A program made the position numbers and the translations under genes. 52,771 nucleotides of DNA, from positions 131,075 through 183,845 of the forward strand of contig DDAL01000008.1 in assembly GCA_002332615.1 (NCBI GenBank), written 5' to 3'. The notes beneath the pieces are model-generated. The model was not told the origin of the DNA. It worked only from the letters and a program-made list of their open reading frames with translations, and searched no databases. The DNA comes from Sphingobacteriaceae bacterium UBA2059. GTDB taxonomy: Bacteria; Bacteroidota; Bacteroidia; Sphingobacteriales; Sphingobacteriaceae. This document shows positions 32,278 to 40,265 of the stretch, one piece after another. The stretch's first letter is position 1. Every line of letters begins with the position of its first letter.

Positions 32278-33792
32278 ATGTCTCAAAAAATCCGCGTGCG
32301 TTTCGCACCAAGTCCTACAGGTGGTTTGCACTTGGGTGGCATGCGTACCGTTCTGTATAATTACCTTTTTGCCAAACAGGCCGGAGGCGATTTTATACTT
32401 CGTATAGAAGACACCGATCAGACCCGCTTTGTTCCGGGTGCCGAAGACTATATAAATAATTGCCTCCAATGGTGTGGCATAGAGCCGGACGAGAGTCCGC
32501 AAAAGGGAGGCCCTTATGGCCCTTACCGGCAAAGCGAACGAAAAGACCTCTACCGCGGTTATGCCGACCAGCTGGTTAAGGACGGCTATGCTTACTATGC
32601 CTTCGACACTCCGCAGGAGCTGGATGCCATGCGCAGGGATATACCCAATTTTCAGTATGGGCACGAGCACAGGATGCAGCTTCGCAATTCGCTCAGCCTG
32701 TCTGCTCATGAGGTTGATGAACTGCTTGCCGCCAATGTGCCCTATGTAATAAGGCTGCGCATGCCGGAAGACGAAACCATATCCTTCAAAGATCTTATAC
32801 GCGGCTATGTGAGCTTTGATACGCAGCTATCGGATGATAAAGTATTATTAAAAGCGGATGGTATGCCTACCTACCATCTTGCCGTGGTGGTGGATGACCA
32901 CCTGATGAAAATTACTCACATTTTTAGGGGCGAGGAATGGCTGCCCTCTTCGCCTGTGCATTTACTCTTATGGCGATACCTGGGCTGGGAAAACGAAATG
33001 CCCGAGTGGGCGCATCTGCCCCTTATTCTCAAACCCAATGGCAATGGCAAGCTGAGCAAGCGCGACGGCGCAAAATTTGGTTTTCCGGTGTATGCCATGA
33101 ACTGGACCGACCCCGAAACGGGCGAAACCGTTGCCGGCTTTAAGGAAAGTGGTTTCCTGCCAGGCGCCTTTTTAAATATGCTTGCGTTAATGGGCTGGAA
33201 CGACGGCACCGGACAGGAGCTTTTTTCGCGTGATGAGCTGCTCAAAAAGTTTTCGCTGGCTCGTGTGAATAATTCGGGCGCCCGGTTTGACTTCGAAAAG
33301 GCCAAGTGGTTCAACGCCGAGTGGATTAAGTATACCGATACTAAAAGCTTTATGCCGCAGGTAAAGGAGCTGATGCAACAAGCCGGCTATACAGTTGATG
33401 ATGCCCGGCTTGAACAGGTAATTGAGCTTGTGAAAGATCGCTGTACGCTGCTAACTGATTTTATTGACCAGGCTGCTTATTTTTTCGAGGCTCCGCGCGA
33501 GTATGACCTTAAGGCCGTAAAAGCTAAATGGACGCCAGAGAAAGAGCTTTTCTTTAAAACCCTGGCGCAGCAGCTGGTTCTCAATAAAACCTTTACCTCC
33601 CAGCAACTGGAAGAAGCTTTTAAAGCGCTGGCCGAAGCGGCGGGCTTTAAAATTGGCGAGGTGATGCTGCCCTACCGCATTATGCTGGTGGGCGGCAAGT
33701 TTGGCCCGGCGGTGTTTGATATTACCAAAATTATTGGCGAAGAGGAAGCCGCAGCCCGCATTGAAAAGGGAATTGAAGCCTTTAAAAGCTAA
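32278..33792 (+). CDS. gltX: Glutamyl-tRNA synthetase
   Basis: This 504-residue class I synthetase charges tRNA-Glu. The HIGH region is near residues 9-19 (APSPTGGLHLGG), the zinc/acceptor region contains DFILRIEDTDQTRF, and the KMSKS loop is GKLSKRDGAKFG. The C-terminal anticodon-binding domain ends with GPAVFDITKIIGEEEAAARI. The start at 32278 is chosen because the full promoter ends at 32259. The gene is followed by a strong terminator. Nothing unusual was seen. Confidence 0.97.
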   Translation: MSQKIRVRFAPSPTGGLHLGGMRTVLYNYLFAKQAGGDFILRIEDTDQTRFVPGAEDYINNCLQWCGIEPDESPQKGGPYGPYRQSERKDLYRGYADQLVKDGYAYYAFDTPQELDAMRRDIPNFQYGHEHRMQLRNSLSLSAHEVDELLAANVPYVIRLRMPEDETISFKDLIRGYVSFDTQLSDDKVLLKADGMPTYHLAVVVDDHLMKITHIFRGEEWLPSSPVHLLLWRYLGWENEMPEWAHLPLILKPNGNGKLSKRDGAKFGFPVYAMNWTDPETGETVAGFKESGFLPGAFLNMLALMGWNDGTGQELFSRDELLKKFSLARVNNSGARFDFEKAKWFNAEWIKYTDTKSFMPQVKELMQQAGYTVDDARLEQVIELVKDRCTLLTDFIDQAAYFFEAPREYDLKAVKAKWTPEKELFFKTLAQQLVLNKTFTSQQLEEAFKALAEAAGFKIGEVMLPYRIMLVGGKFGPAVFDITKIIGEEEAAARIEKGIEAFKS

Positions 33793-33809
33793 GGGTTTAG
33801 CACTCATAT

Positions 33810-33850
33810 AAACACAAAGAGGGGCACCGCGGGCACCCCTCTTTGTGTTT
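33810..33850. terminator. Bidirectional terminator between gltX and aldose epimerase-like gene
   Basis: A perfect 15-bp stem (33810-33824 with 33836-33850) ends in GTGTTTT on the plus strand. The two converging genes end 18 and 33 nt from it. Confidence 0.85.
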
Positions 33851-33882
33851 TATGCAGGCCGGAATGCCCTTGCGTGCAGAAC

Positions 33883-34746
33883 TTAGAAGCAGCTTACACT
33901 CCAGCTTTTATGCCAGCGCTGGCCGCCTTCGAGGCTTATAATGCCTTCTTTGTTTTTGAGCTGCTGGTTATGGTCGGCAGCATCGGCAATGCCCTGCCAG
34001 GGTTCAATACATACAAAAGGAGCTCCCGGGGCAGACCATATACCCATATACGGGAATCCTTTAAAGCTAAACCGTATCCCGTGCGGGCTGGCATGGCTTT
34101 TTAAACTCATATAGCCCGATTTAAGATCTTTAAATACCAGAGCATCCTCAGCAAACAATTCGCGGCTTAGCGGCAGGCGCTTCTGGCCGGTTAAAAATGG
34201 TTCGGGATGGCTGAGCAGGTTATTATCAATAACCCATCGGGGGCTGTTTTCTTCTTGTTCAAACTCAATATAATAATCTTCAAAACGGGCGTTCTGTACC
34301 ATGGGCACATTGAACGCCGGATGGGCACCTATGGAAAAATAAAGCCTGCGGGCCAATGGGTTTTCCACTTCGTAGCGAAGGCTTAAGCTGTCATCGGTAA
34401 GGGTATACTGAAGGCTGAGCTTAAAATCGAAGGGATACTTTTTGAGGGTTTCTTCGCTGCTTTCGAGCACAAAAGTGGCCGAGTGGCTGCTTGTTTGTGC
34501 GGCCGCGAAAAGCATATCGCGGGCAAAGCCATGCCTGGGCAGCTGGTAAGCGGTATTCTCATATAAAAAGCTGTTGTTCTTCAAGGCGCCCACTATTGGA
34601 AAAAGCACCGGCGAGCGGCGGTTCCAGTAGGCGGCATCGCCGTTCCATAAATAGTCTATAGCATGTTCTTTATTATAAAGGCTGTGCAGCTCGGCTCCGT
34701 GGGGGTGTATGCATGCCTTAAGGACCTCGTTTTCTAAAACAATCAT
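33883..34746 (-). CDS. Aldose 1-epimerase family protein (LacX/YihR-like)
   Basis: This 287-residue beta-sandwich protein of the galactose-mutarotase fold starts ENEVLKACIHPHGAELHSLYNK. It has LWNGDAAYWNRRSPVLFPIVG, the conserved RHGFARD (substrate His) and GAHPAFNVP (second His). The C-terminus holds the Glu segment FVCIEPWQGIAD. Family knowledge: these enzymes interconvert alpha and beta anomers of sugars; the preferred sugar of this subgroup is not fixed. It is monocistronic and divergent from the amidase lipoprotein. All expected catalytic residues seem present. Confidence 0.9.
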   Translation of the reverse strand: MIVLENEVLKACIHPHGAELHSLYNKEHAIDYLWNGDAAYWNRRSPVLFPIVGALKNNSFLYENTAYQLPRHGFARDMLFAAAQTSSHSATFVLESSEETLKKYPFDFKLSLQYTLTDDSLSLRYEVENPLARRLYFSIGAHPAFNVPMVQNARFEDYYIEFEQEENSPRWVIDNNLLSHPEPFLTGQKRLPLSRELFAEDALVFKDLKSGYMSLKSHASPHGIRFSFKGFPYMGIWSAPGAPFVCIEPWQGIADAADHNQQLKNKEGIISLEGGQRWHKSWSVSCF

Positions 34747-34829
34747 TTCTCTATATTATTAATTCGTAAAACAGCTTAAGTGTTTACTTGTTCATGTGGT
34801 AGAAAGTTACAGCTTTTTTACTATCCATT

Positions 34830-35657
34830 ATGAAATACCCCTTTATCCTGGCTCTATCGCTGGTTATAGCAGTAAGTGGCTGCTCGTCCAACCCCTATAA
34901 GCGCAGCAACAAAATGTACAAAAAGCAGGCAAAAGAGCTTGTAAGAACCTTGCTTGAAGTACCTGCCGTACAGCCTTATGGCGGCAAAACAGCGGCCTAC
35001 CCGGTAGCTACCACCAACTTTAACCTACGCCAGCCTACTTCGGTCATTATCCACCACACGGCTATGAACTCCTGCGAGTCTACCGTGCGGGCCTTTACCC
35101 GGCCTCAATCCAAAGTAAGCGCACACTATGTAATATGCAAAGATGGCACGTTGCATCATATGCTTAATGATTATTTACGGGCCTGGCATGCGGGCGTGAG
35201 CCGCTGGGGGGCAACGGCCGATATAAATGCCGGTTCGCTGGGTATTGAACTCGACAATAACGGCTATGAGCCTTTTGCCGAAGCTCAGATCAATAGTTTG
35301 CTGGCCTTGCTTGCGCGCTTAAAATCTACCTATCGCATTCCTGCAGGGGCATTTATAAGTCATGCTGATATTGCCCCTGGCCGCAAGGTAGACCCCAATG
35401 CGCACTTTCCATGGAAGCGGCTGGCGGCGGCCGGTTATGGATACTGGTATGACGAACCGGTGTCCCAGCCTCAGCCAGGCTCGCTGGACAGTTATAATGC
35501 GCTTGATGGTTTAAGACTTATAGGTTACGACACGCGCGATTCGGCCGCAGCCATGAGTGCTTTTAAGCTTCATTTTATGCCGGAAGATAAGTCGCCCGTG
35601 GTGGATGATCGTGCCAAGAGCATCATTATCAATTTGGTAAATAAATACAAGCAATAA
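34830..35657 (+). CDS. N-acetylmuramoyl-L-alanine amidase (Amidase_2) lipoprotein
   Basis: This 275-residue lipoprotein has lipobox AVSGC (Cys18). The Amidase_2 zinc domain covers about 65-205: VIIHHTAMNS gives the first zinc His, AHYVICKDG and AWHAGVSRW shape the substrate cleft, and SHADIAPGRKVDPN gives the second His and the Asp ligand. The C-terminal 70 residues (LDSYNALDGLRLIGYDTRDSAAAMSAFKLHF) look like a peptidoglycan-binding/helical domain. Such enzymes cleave the lactyl-amide bond and recycle peptidoglycan. Its place at the outer membrane suggests trimming of the sacculus. Confidence 0.92.
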   Translation: MKYPFILALSLVIAVSGCSSNPYKRSNKMYKKQAKELVRTLLEVPAVQPYGGKTAAYPVATTNFNLRQPTSVIIHHTAMNSCESTVRAFTRPQSKVSAHYVICKDGTLHHMLNDYLRAWHAGVSRWGATADINAGSLGIELDNNGYEPFAEAQINSLLALLARLKSTYRIPAGAFISHADIAPGRKVDPNAHFPWKRLAAAGYGYWYDEPVSQPQPGSLDSYNALDGLRLIGYDTRDSAAAMSAFKLHFMPEDKSPVVDDRAKSIIINLVNKYKQ

Positions 35658-35709
35658 CAAGCCATAGCTTTTAACTATAGCGCTATGCATATTAAGAATA
35701 GCTAAATGA

Positions 35710-35740
35710 TTGTAAAAGAGGCCATAAGAGCCTATATTTG
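35710..35740 (+). promoter_or_regulatory. Bacteroidota-type promoter of the peroxiredoxin gene
   Basis: TTG (35710-35712), a 20-nt spacer and TATATTTG (35733-35740). Transcription would start near 35747, so the ATG at 35738, inside the -7 element, is excluded and 35768 is the start. Confidence 0.65.
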
Positions 35741-35767
35741 TATCAACGAATTCAAAAACTAATAGAC

Positions 35768-36313
35768 ATGATAACAATAGGACAGAAATTTCCATCATTT
35801 GAAAAGACAGCAGTTGTAAGCATTGAAAAAGGAAGAGAGTTTACCACTCTTACATCCGATCAGCTTGTAAACGACAATAACCAATGGACCGTAATTTTTT
35901 GGTGGCCAAAGGACTTTACCTTTGTATGCCCTACAGAAATTGCCGAGTTCAACAGATCATACAGCGAGTTTCGCGACAGGGATACTACGCTGATCGGCGC
36001 TTCTACCGATTCTGAGTTTGTGCACCATGCATGGAGAATGCATCATGATGATCTGCGCGATCTGAAGTTCCCTATGCTGGCTGATACTTCTAAATCTCTG
36101 GCCGAAGAGCTTGGCATACTGGAGCCTAACGAAAAGATTGCTTACCGTGCCACCTTTATTATTGACCCTCAGGGCATTGTGCGCTGGGTATGTGTAAACG
36201 ACCTTAACGTGGGCCGGAATGTGAAAGAAGTACTTCGCGTGCTTGACGGCTTGCAGACAGACGAACTTTGTCCTTGCAACTGGGAAAAAGGCCAGGAAAC
36301 CATCCAGGCTTAA
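35768..36313 (+). CDS. ahpC: Peroxiredoxin, AhpC-type
   Basis: This 181-residue 2-Cys peroxiredoxin reduces peroxides in the cytoplasm. The peroxidatic Cys54 is in FTFVCPTE. The C-terminal pair Cys168 and Cys170 lies in ELCPCNWEKG, which resembles the three-Cys mycobacterial AhpC that is recycled by AhpD instead of AhpF. The next gene is an AhpD-like protein, in agreement with this. The start is fixed by the promoter at 35710-35740. A terminator-like hairpin separates it from the partner gene. Confidence 0.94.
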   Translation: MITIGQKFPSFEKTAVVSIEKGREFTTLTSDQLVNDNNQWTVIFWWPKDFTFVCPTEIAEFNRSYSEFRDRDTTLIGASTDSEFVHHAWRMHHDDLRDLKFPMLADTSKSLAEELGILEPNEKIAYRATFIIDPQGIVRWVCVNDLNVGRNVKEVLRVLDGLQTDELCPCNWEKGQETIQA

Positions 36314-36336
36314 TCCTGCTTTTGTAAAACCTTATT

Positions 36337-36367
36337 ATCCCCTCTTTTTTTGAGGGGATATTTTTTT
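36337..36367 (+). terminator. Hairpin with U-run between ahpC and ahpD-like genes
   Basis: ATCCCCTC (36337-36344) pairs with GAGGGGAT (36352-36359) around a T7 loop, then a T-run at 36361-36367. It ends 13 nt before the ahpD-like ATG. It should lower expression of the second gene relative to the first. Confidence 0.8.
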
Positions 36368-36379
36368 AAAATCTTAATT

Positions 36380-36964
36380 ATGAGTGAAGTTTCAGAATCA
36401 ATAAACGAATTATTACAAAGCCTTAATATAGAGGCCTCGCATCGTACACCCAGCCTTGAGCTACTCGAAAAAGGCGAATCGAGGTACGTAAGGGACTTTA
36501 AGGTAAACCAGGCGAGTACGCTTAGCTCCGAGCACCTTAACGGCAAGGAAATTGGCCTCATTGGCCTTGCAGTAGCTGTAAACGAAAAGAACAAGCCTTT
36601 AACGGAGTTTTACGCTTCGTTTGCCGAGAAGAACGGCGCTACAGCAGAAGAGCTGGCAGAGGCTGCTGCCTGTGCATCTCTTTTGGCGTCTAACAACGTA
36701 TTTTACCGTTTCAGGCATTTTACTCAAAAAGAAAAGTACACACAGATACCTGCACGCATACGCATGCAGATTATGATGAAACCTGTTACAGGTAAGGAAT
36801 TTTTCGAACTGATGAGCCTGGTAATATCGGCCATTAATGGTTGCGAAATGTGTGTAAACTCGCACGAAGACTCGTTAATTAAACTTGGCACCAGCGAAGA
36901 ACGCATTTTTGATGCTATACGCATGGGGTCTCTTATAACGGCCACGGGTAAACTTATTTTTTAA
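36380..36964 (+). CDS. AhpD-like carboxymuconolactone decarboxylase-family disulfide reductase
   Basis: The protein has 194 residues from the ATG at 36380; an upstream ATG at 36350 lies inside the hairpin and is unlikely. The AhpD core is visible: a Glu in EFFELMSLVISAI, then NGCEMCVNSHE with Cys155, Cys158 and His162. In mycobacteria AhpD links AhpC to lipoamide for reducing power. The neighbouring AhpC with a CxC tail supports the same role here. Expression is probably partial readthrough of the hairpin at 36337-36367, because no separate promoter is seen. Confidence 0.88.
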   Translation: MSEVSESINELLQSLNIEASHRTPSLELLEKGESRYVRDFKVNQASTLSSEHLNGKEIGLIGLAVAVNEKNKPLTEFYASFAEKNGATAEELAEAAACASLLASNNVFYRFRHFTQKEKYTQIPARIRMQIMMKPVTGKEFFELMSLVISAINGCEMCVNSHEDSLIKLGTSEERIFDAIRMGSLITATGKLIF

Positions 36965-37039
36965 AAGCAAAACCCTGCTTTTGTGGAAAAGTTTATATTG
37001 ACTTCGCCCAGACAGGTATATAAAAAAATAATAAGTTTT

Positions 37040-37198
37040 TTATTACCTTAGAGGCAAGGTTAACCGCTTCAGTGCCCTTACTTATTCCCGTAATAAATTT
37101 TGGTTATCAACAATTGAAAAGGGCTTTGAAGACGAATATTTTTAATTACTAAGGGGGATACCGTCGTATAAGAAAAGCTTATACGACGGTTTTTTTTG
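37040..37198 (+). ncRNA. Candidate structured RNA ending in a strong terminator
   Basis: Nested complementary segments suggest a rod. CCTTAG (37046-37051) matches CTAAGG (37149-37154), CTTCA (37067-37071) matches TGAAG (37127-37131), and GCCCTT (37074-37079) matches AAGGGC (37119-37124). A terminator follows at 37160-37198. No ORF fits and no clear promoter was found. It could equally be a long untranslated part of the ahpC-ahpD transcript. The identity (6S-like or other) is not established. Confidence 0.35.
37160..37198 (+). terminator. Strong intrinsic terminator
   Basis: ACCGTCGTATAAG (37160-37172) pairs perfectly with CTTATACGACGGT (37178-37190), followed by eight or more T up to 37198. 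It is 195 nt after the ahpD-like gene, so it ends either a long 3' UTR or a separate RNA. Confidence 0.95.
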
Positions 37199-37224
37199 AT
37201 ATTTAAACTGTAATAAATTTAACA

Positions 37225-37410
37225 ATGAAAAACCGCGCGCTTAAAAACACCAACTCTTTATTTTATATCATGGGCATTGTATTCGGTCTTCTTACTTTCG
37301 GCCTTGTGTCTGAATCTTTAATGTGGGCCGTAATTGGTGCTGCTGCAGGATTCGTTATGGCTTTTTTATTTATAAAAGCTTTTGTTCATGGCAAAAGTTA
37401 TCAGCACTAA
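37225..37410 (+). CDS. Small two-helix membrane protein
   Basis: This 61-residue protein has a basic N-terminus (MKNRALKNTN), two TM helices (about 12-28 and 32-51) and a short polar tail (HGKSYQH). It sits between two strong terminators (37160-37198 and 37413-37449), so it must have its own promoter, which I cannot identify in the 26 bp left. No family is recognised. Confidence 0.65.
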   Translation: MKNRALKNTNSLFYIMGIVFGLLTFGLVSESLMWAVIGAAAGFVMAFLFIKAFVHGKSYQH

Positions 37411-37412
37411 AG

Positions 37413-37449
37413 CCTTGTATCCATGCTAATCCATGGATACAAGGTTTTT
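37413..37449 (+). terminator. Intrinsic terminator after the 61-residue membrane protein
   Basis: CCTTGTATCCATG (37413-37425) pairs perfectly with its inverse (37432-37444) around a 6-nt loop, followed by five T. It starts 2 nt after the stop codon and also separates cphA, which converges from the right. Confidence 0.92.
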
Positions 37450-37453
37450 ACGC

Positions 37454-40075
37454 TCAAAGGGTATTTACAAGATTCTCCTGGTAGCATTTTACGCGCTGGT
37501 AGGAGTTATTGATGGAATTGCTTGTAATTACTGCCAGATCGCCGGTTCTTATCTGGGTAATTAAAAACTGCCAGGCATCTTCACTGTTTCTAAACACATC
37601 GGGTTTATAACCGGGCCTTACTTCGTCTATACCGGCCTGCAAGGTTTCTATCATTTTTTCATACTCCATGCCTCGCAGGTAGCGCTCCTGGCATATAATC
37701 ACCTTATCAAACATGTGTGCGGCAAGCCGGCCCATCTCCTTAATGTCATCCTCCCTGCGGTCGCCTGTTCCGGCTATTACCCCTACTGTACGCTCAGAGC
37801 CTGCTTTATCAATAAACTCCTTTATCCCTCTTAACCCGTCCGGATTATGGGCATAGTCTACCAGCATGCGGTAGTCTTTAAACTCAAAGAGGTTCATACG
37901 GCCGGGCGTTTGCGCCGGCGAGGGTTCAAAGGTTTCGAGAGATGATTTTATGTTTTTAATATTGAAGTCGCACAGAAAGGCGGTAAGTGCTGCTGCCAGC
38001 GCATTATACGTCATAAACGTTACGGTGCCATGAAACGTAAGGGGCACATCGCTAAGCCTTGCCAGGCGCATTTTCCACTTGCCTTTGGCTATAGTTAAAT
38101 AGCTTTCATGTATATACGCTGCAACGCCCCCCTTTGCACAATGACTGGCTATAAAGCCAGTGTCGCCGTGCAGGCTAAAGTAGGCTACATTGCAGTGGGT
38201 GGTTTTCATACCAATGCGGCGGCAATACTCATTATCGGCATTCAGCACCGCCCAGCCATCCTTTTTTACGGCCTCTATGAGTACTTTTTTAACGTTGGCA
38301 AGCTCACCGAGGGTATCGATGTCTGCAAGCCCCAGGTGATCTTCCTGTACATTGGTTATAACTCCTATATCGCAATTTCTAAAGCCCAGTCCCTCGCGCA
38401 GCAATCCGCCCCGGGCGGTTTCGAGCACTGCAAACTCAACGGTTGGGTCCTTAAGCACAAAAGCAGCGCTTACGGGGCCCGTTGTATCGCCTTGCACGAG
38501 CAGGGTGTTGTGTATGTAAATACCGTCTGACGTAGTAAAGCCTACATGATAGCCGTTATTTTTTACTATATGAGCGATAAGACGCGTAGTGGTGGTTTTG
38601 CCATTGGTACCGGTAACGGCTACAATGGGTATCCTGGATGGTTTTCCCGGAGGAAAGAGCATGTCCAGCACGGGCGCAGCAACGTTGCGCGGCATCCCTT
38701 CGCAGGGGTCTATGTGCATCCTGAAGCCGGGCGCTGCGTTTACTTCCAGTACTACGCCTCCGGTTTCGCTCAGAGGTTGATGGAGGTTTTTGGCCATAAT
38801 GTCTATGCCGCATATATCGAGCCCTATTACCCGGGCTATACGCTCGCAAATAAATATATTCTCGGGGTGTACATCGTCGGTCACGTCAACCGAGGTTCCG
38901 CCGGTGCTCAGGTTGGCCGTGCCTTTGAGGGTTATCAGGCTGCCTTTAGGGGGCACAGAATCCAGGGTATAGCCTTGTCTGGCCAGTGTTTCGCGGGTAT
39001 CGTGATCAACCAGTATTTCAGTCAGCACGTTTTCGTGCCCATAGCCCCGGCGGGGGTTTTGGTTCTCAATGTCTATCAGCGCGGCTATATTGTGCACTCC
39101 GTCGCCTTTAACATGCGCCGGATGGCGCAGGGCGGCAGCTTCCATCTTGTTATTGATAACCAGCACCCTGAAGTCATGGCCCTGTATATAACGCTCAACG
39201 ATCACTACCCTTGAGTATGTCTGTGCGTGCTTAAACGCCTGAAGCGCTTCATCCCTTGTTTTTATATTGATGCTGGCGCCTTTGCCGTGGTTTCCGTTTA
39301 AGGGTTTGAGCACAAGCGGAAATTTAAGGGTTCGCAAGGCTTCATCCAGCTCCTGCTCGTTCACAACTGTGGTACCGGCTGCCACCGGTATAGCCAGATC
39401 TTTAAGCAGGCGCTTGGTTTCCTCTTTGTTTCCGGCAATATCGACCGCCAGGCTGCTGGTTTTTTCGGTTACGGTGGCTCTTATGCGCACCTGATTTTTA
39501 CCAAGGCCCAGCTGCACCAGCGACCCCTGGTTTAAGCGTATACAGGGTATGTGACGCGACTCGGCTTCTTCTACAATAGAGGCAGTGCTCGGCCCGAGCC
39601 TCTCGGCTTCGCGCATTTTTTTCATGGTCACGATGTCCTGTTCGAGGTTGCAGGGCACCCCGTCTACAAGCGCCTGGGCAATACGTACTGCCGCTTGGGC
39701 GGCATAAGCGCCTACATTGGGCTCCTGATAGGCAAACACTACATTATACACGCCGGGCGTTTTAGTGCTTCGGGTACGGCCAAAGCCTACATTCATACCG
39801 GCAAGCGTTTGCAGCTCAAGGGCTATGTGCTCAATAATATGCCCCATCCAGGTTCCCTCGTCCACGCGTTCTAAAAAACCGCCCTCATATCCGGGGGAAC
39901 AAAAGTGTGTGTAGAGGCTGGGCATAAGCTGCTCAAGGCGCTTTTTAAATCCGGGAATCTTGTTGCTTGGGTAGTGTTCAAGCTCTTGAAGATCAAGACG
40001 CATTTGAATGAGTTTACCTCTTCTTACGGACCAGATATTAGGGCCCTTAAGTATTTGAATTTTTTCTATAATCAT
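37454..40075 (-). CDS. cphA: Cyanophycin synthetase
   Basis: This 873-residue enzyme polymerises Asp and Arg into cyanophycin. The N-terminal domain includes GHIIEHIALELQ with His83 and Glu87 as an HxxxE motif, the site reported in some CphA enzymes to make primers by hydrolysis. The ATP-grasp domain (about 220-480) contains VLKPLNGNHGKGASI and GVVLEVNAAPGF. The Mur-ligase-like domain begins at VTGTNGKTTTTRLI (P-loop) and includes VLETARGGLLREGL and LVDYAHNPDG. Length and motifs match CphA. It is divergent from cyanophycinase across a 190-bp gap with repeated GGTTTAAG sites. Confidence 0.96.
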   Translation of the reverse strand: MIIEKIQILKGPNIWSVRRGKLIQMRLDLQELEHYPSNKIPGFKKRLEQLMPSLYTHFCSPGYEGGFLERVDEGTWMGHIIEHIALELQTLAGMNVGFGRTRSTKTPGVYNVVFAYQEPNVGAYAAQAAVRIAQALVDGVPCNLEQDIVTMKKMREAERLGPSTASIVEEAESRHIPCIRLNQGSLVQLGLGKNQVRIRATVTEKTSSLAVDIAGNKEETKRLLKDLAIPVAAGTTVVNEQELDEALRTLKFPLVLKPLNGNHGKGASINIKTRDEALQAFKHAQTYSRVVIVERYIQGHDFRVLVINNKMEAAALRHPAHVKGDGVHNIAALIDIENQNPRRGYGHENVLTEILVDHDTRETLARQGYTLDSVPPKGSLITLKGTANLSTGGTSVDVTDDVHPENIFICERIARVIGLDICGIDIMAKNLHQPLSETGGVVLEVNAAPGFRMHIDPCEGMPRNVAAPVLDMLFPPGKPSRIPIVAVTGTNGKTTTTRLIAHIVKNNGYHVGFTTSDGIYIHNTLLVQGDTTGPVSAAFVLKDPTVEFAVLETARGGLLREGLGFRNCDIGVITNVQEDHLGLADIDTLGELANVKKVLIEAVKKDGWAVLNADNEYCRRIGMKTTHCNVAYFSLHGDTGFIASHCAKGGVAAYIHESYLTIAKGKWKMRLARLSDVPLTFHGTVTFMTYNALAAALTAFLCDFNIKNIKSSLETFEPSPAQTPGRMNLFEFKDYRMLVDYAHNPDGLRGIKEFIDKAGSERTVGVIAGTGDRREDDIKEMGRLAAHMFDKVIICQERYLRGMEYEKMIETLQAGIDEVRPGYKPDVFRNSEDAWQFLITQIRTGDLAVITSNSINNSYQRVKCYQENLVNTL

Positions 40076-40102
40076 GGTTCTACAGGCAGAAAATGCGTCC
40101 GT

Positions 40103-40215
40103 GGTTTAAGTTAATTCGAAATTATTTGAGTTCAGGTTTTGTGCGTTTAAAGAGGGTATGTCTTAGTTTATTTCCACTTAAACCTAAGGGGATTTAAAAA
40201 GTTTGAGTTTAAACC
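40103..40215. repeat. Repeated GGTTTAAG/CTTAAACC sites between cphA and cyanophycinase
   Basis: GGTTTAAG at 40103-40110 and its exact inverse CTTAAACC at 40177-40184 flank a 66-bp gap. A third copy, TTTAAACC (40208-40215), differs by one base and is part of the 8-bp palindrome GTTTAAAC. These sit between two divergent genes of one pathway and could be binding sites of a shared regulator. Confidence 0.45.
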
Positions 40216-40265
40216 AAACATTATCAACTATTTCTTTTTGTTAATTAAACATCATATAAAATGAA

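Noticed and set aside
35738..35767. Earlier start for the peroxiredoxin
   Set aside because: The ATG lies inside the -7 element TATATTTG; family alignment also starts at MITIGQKFP.
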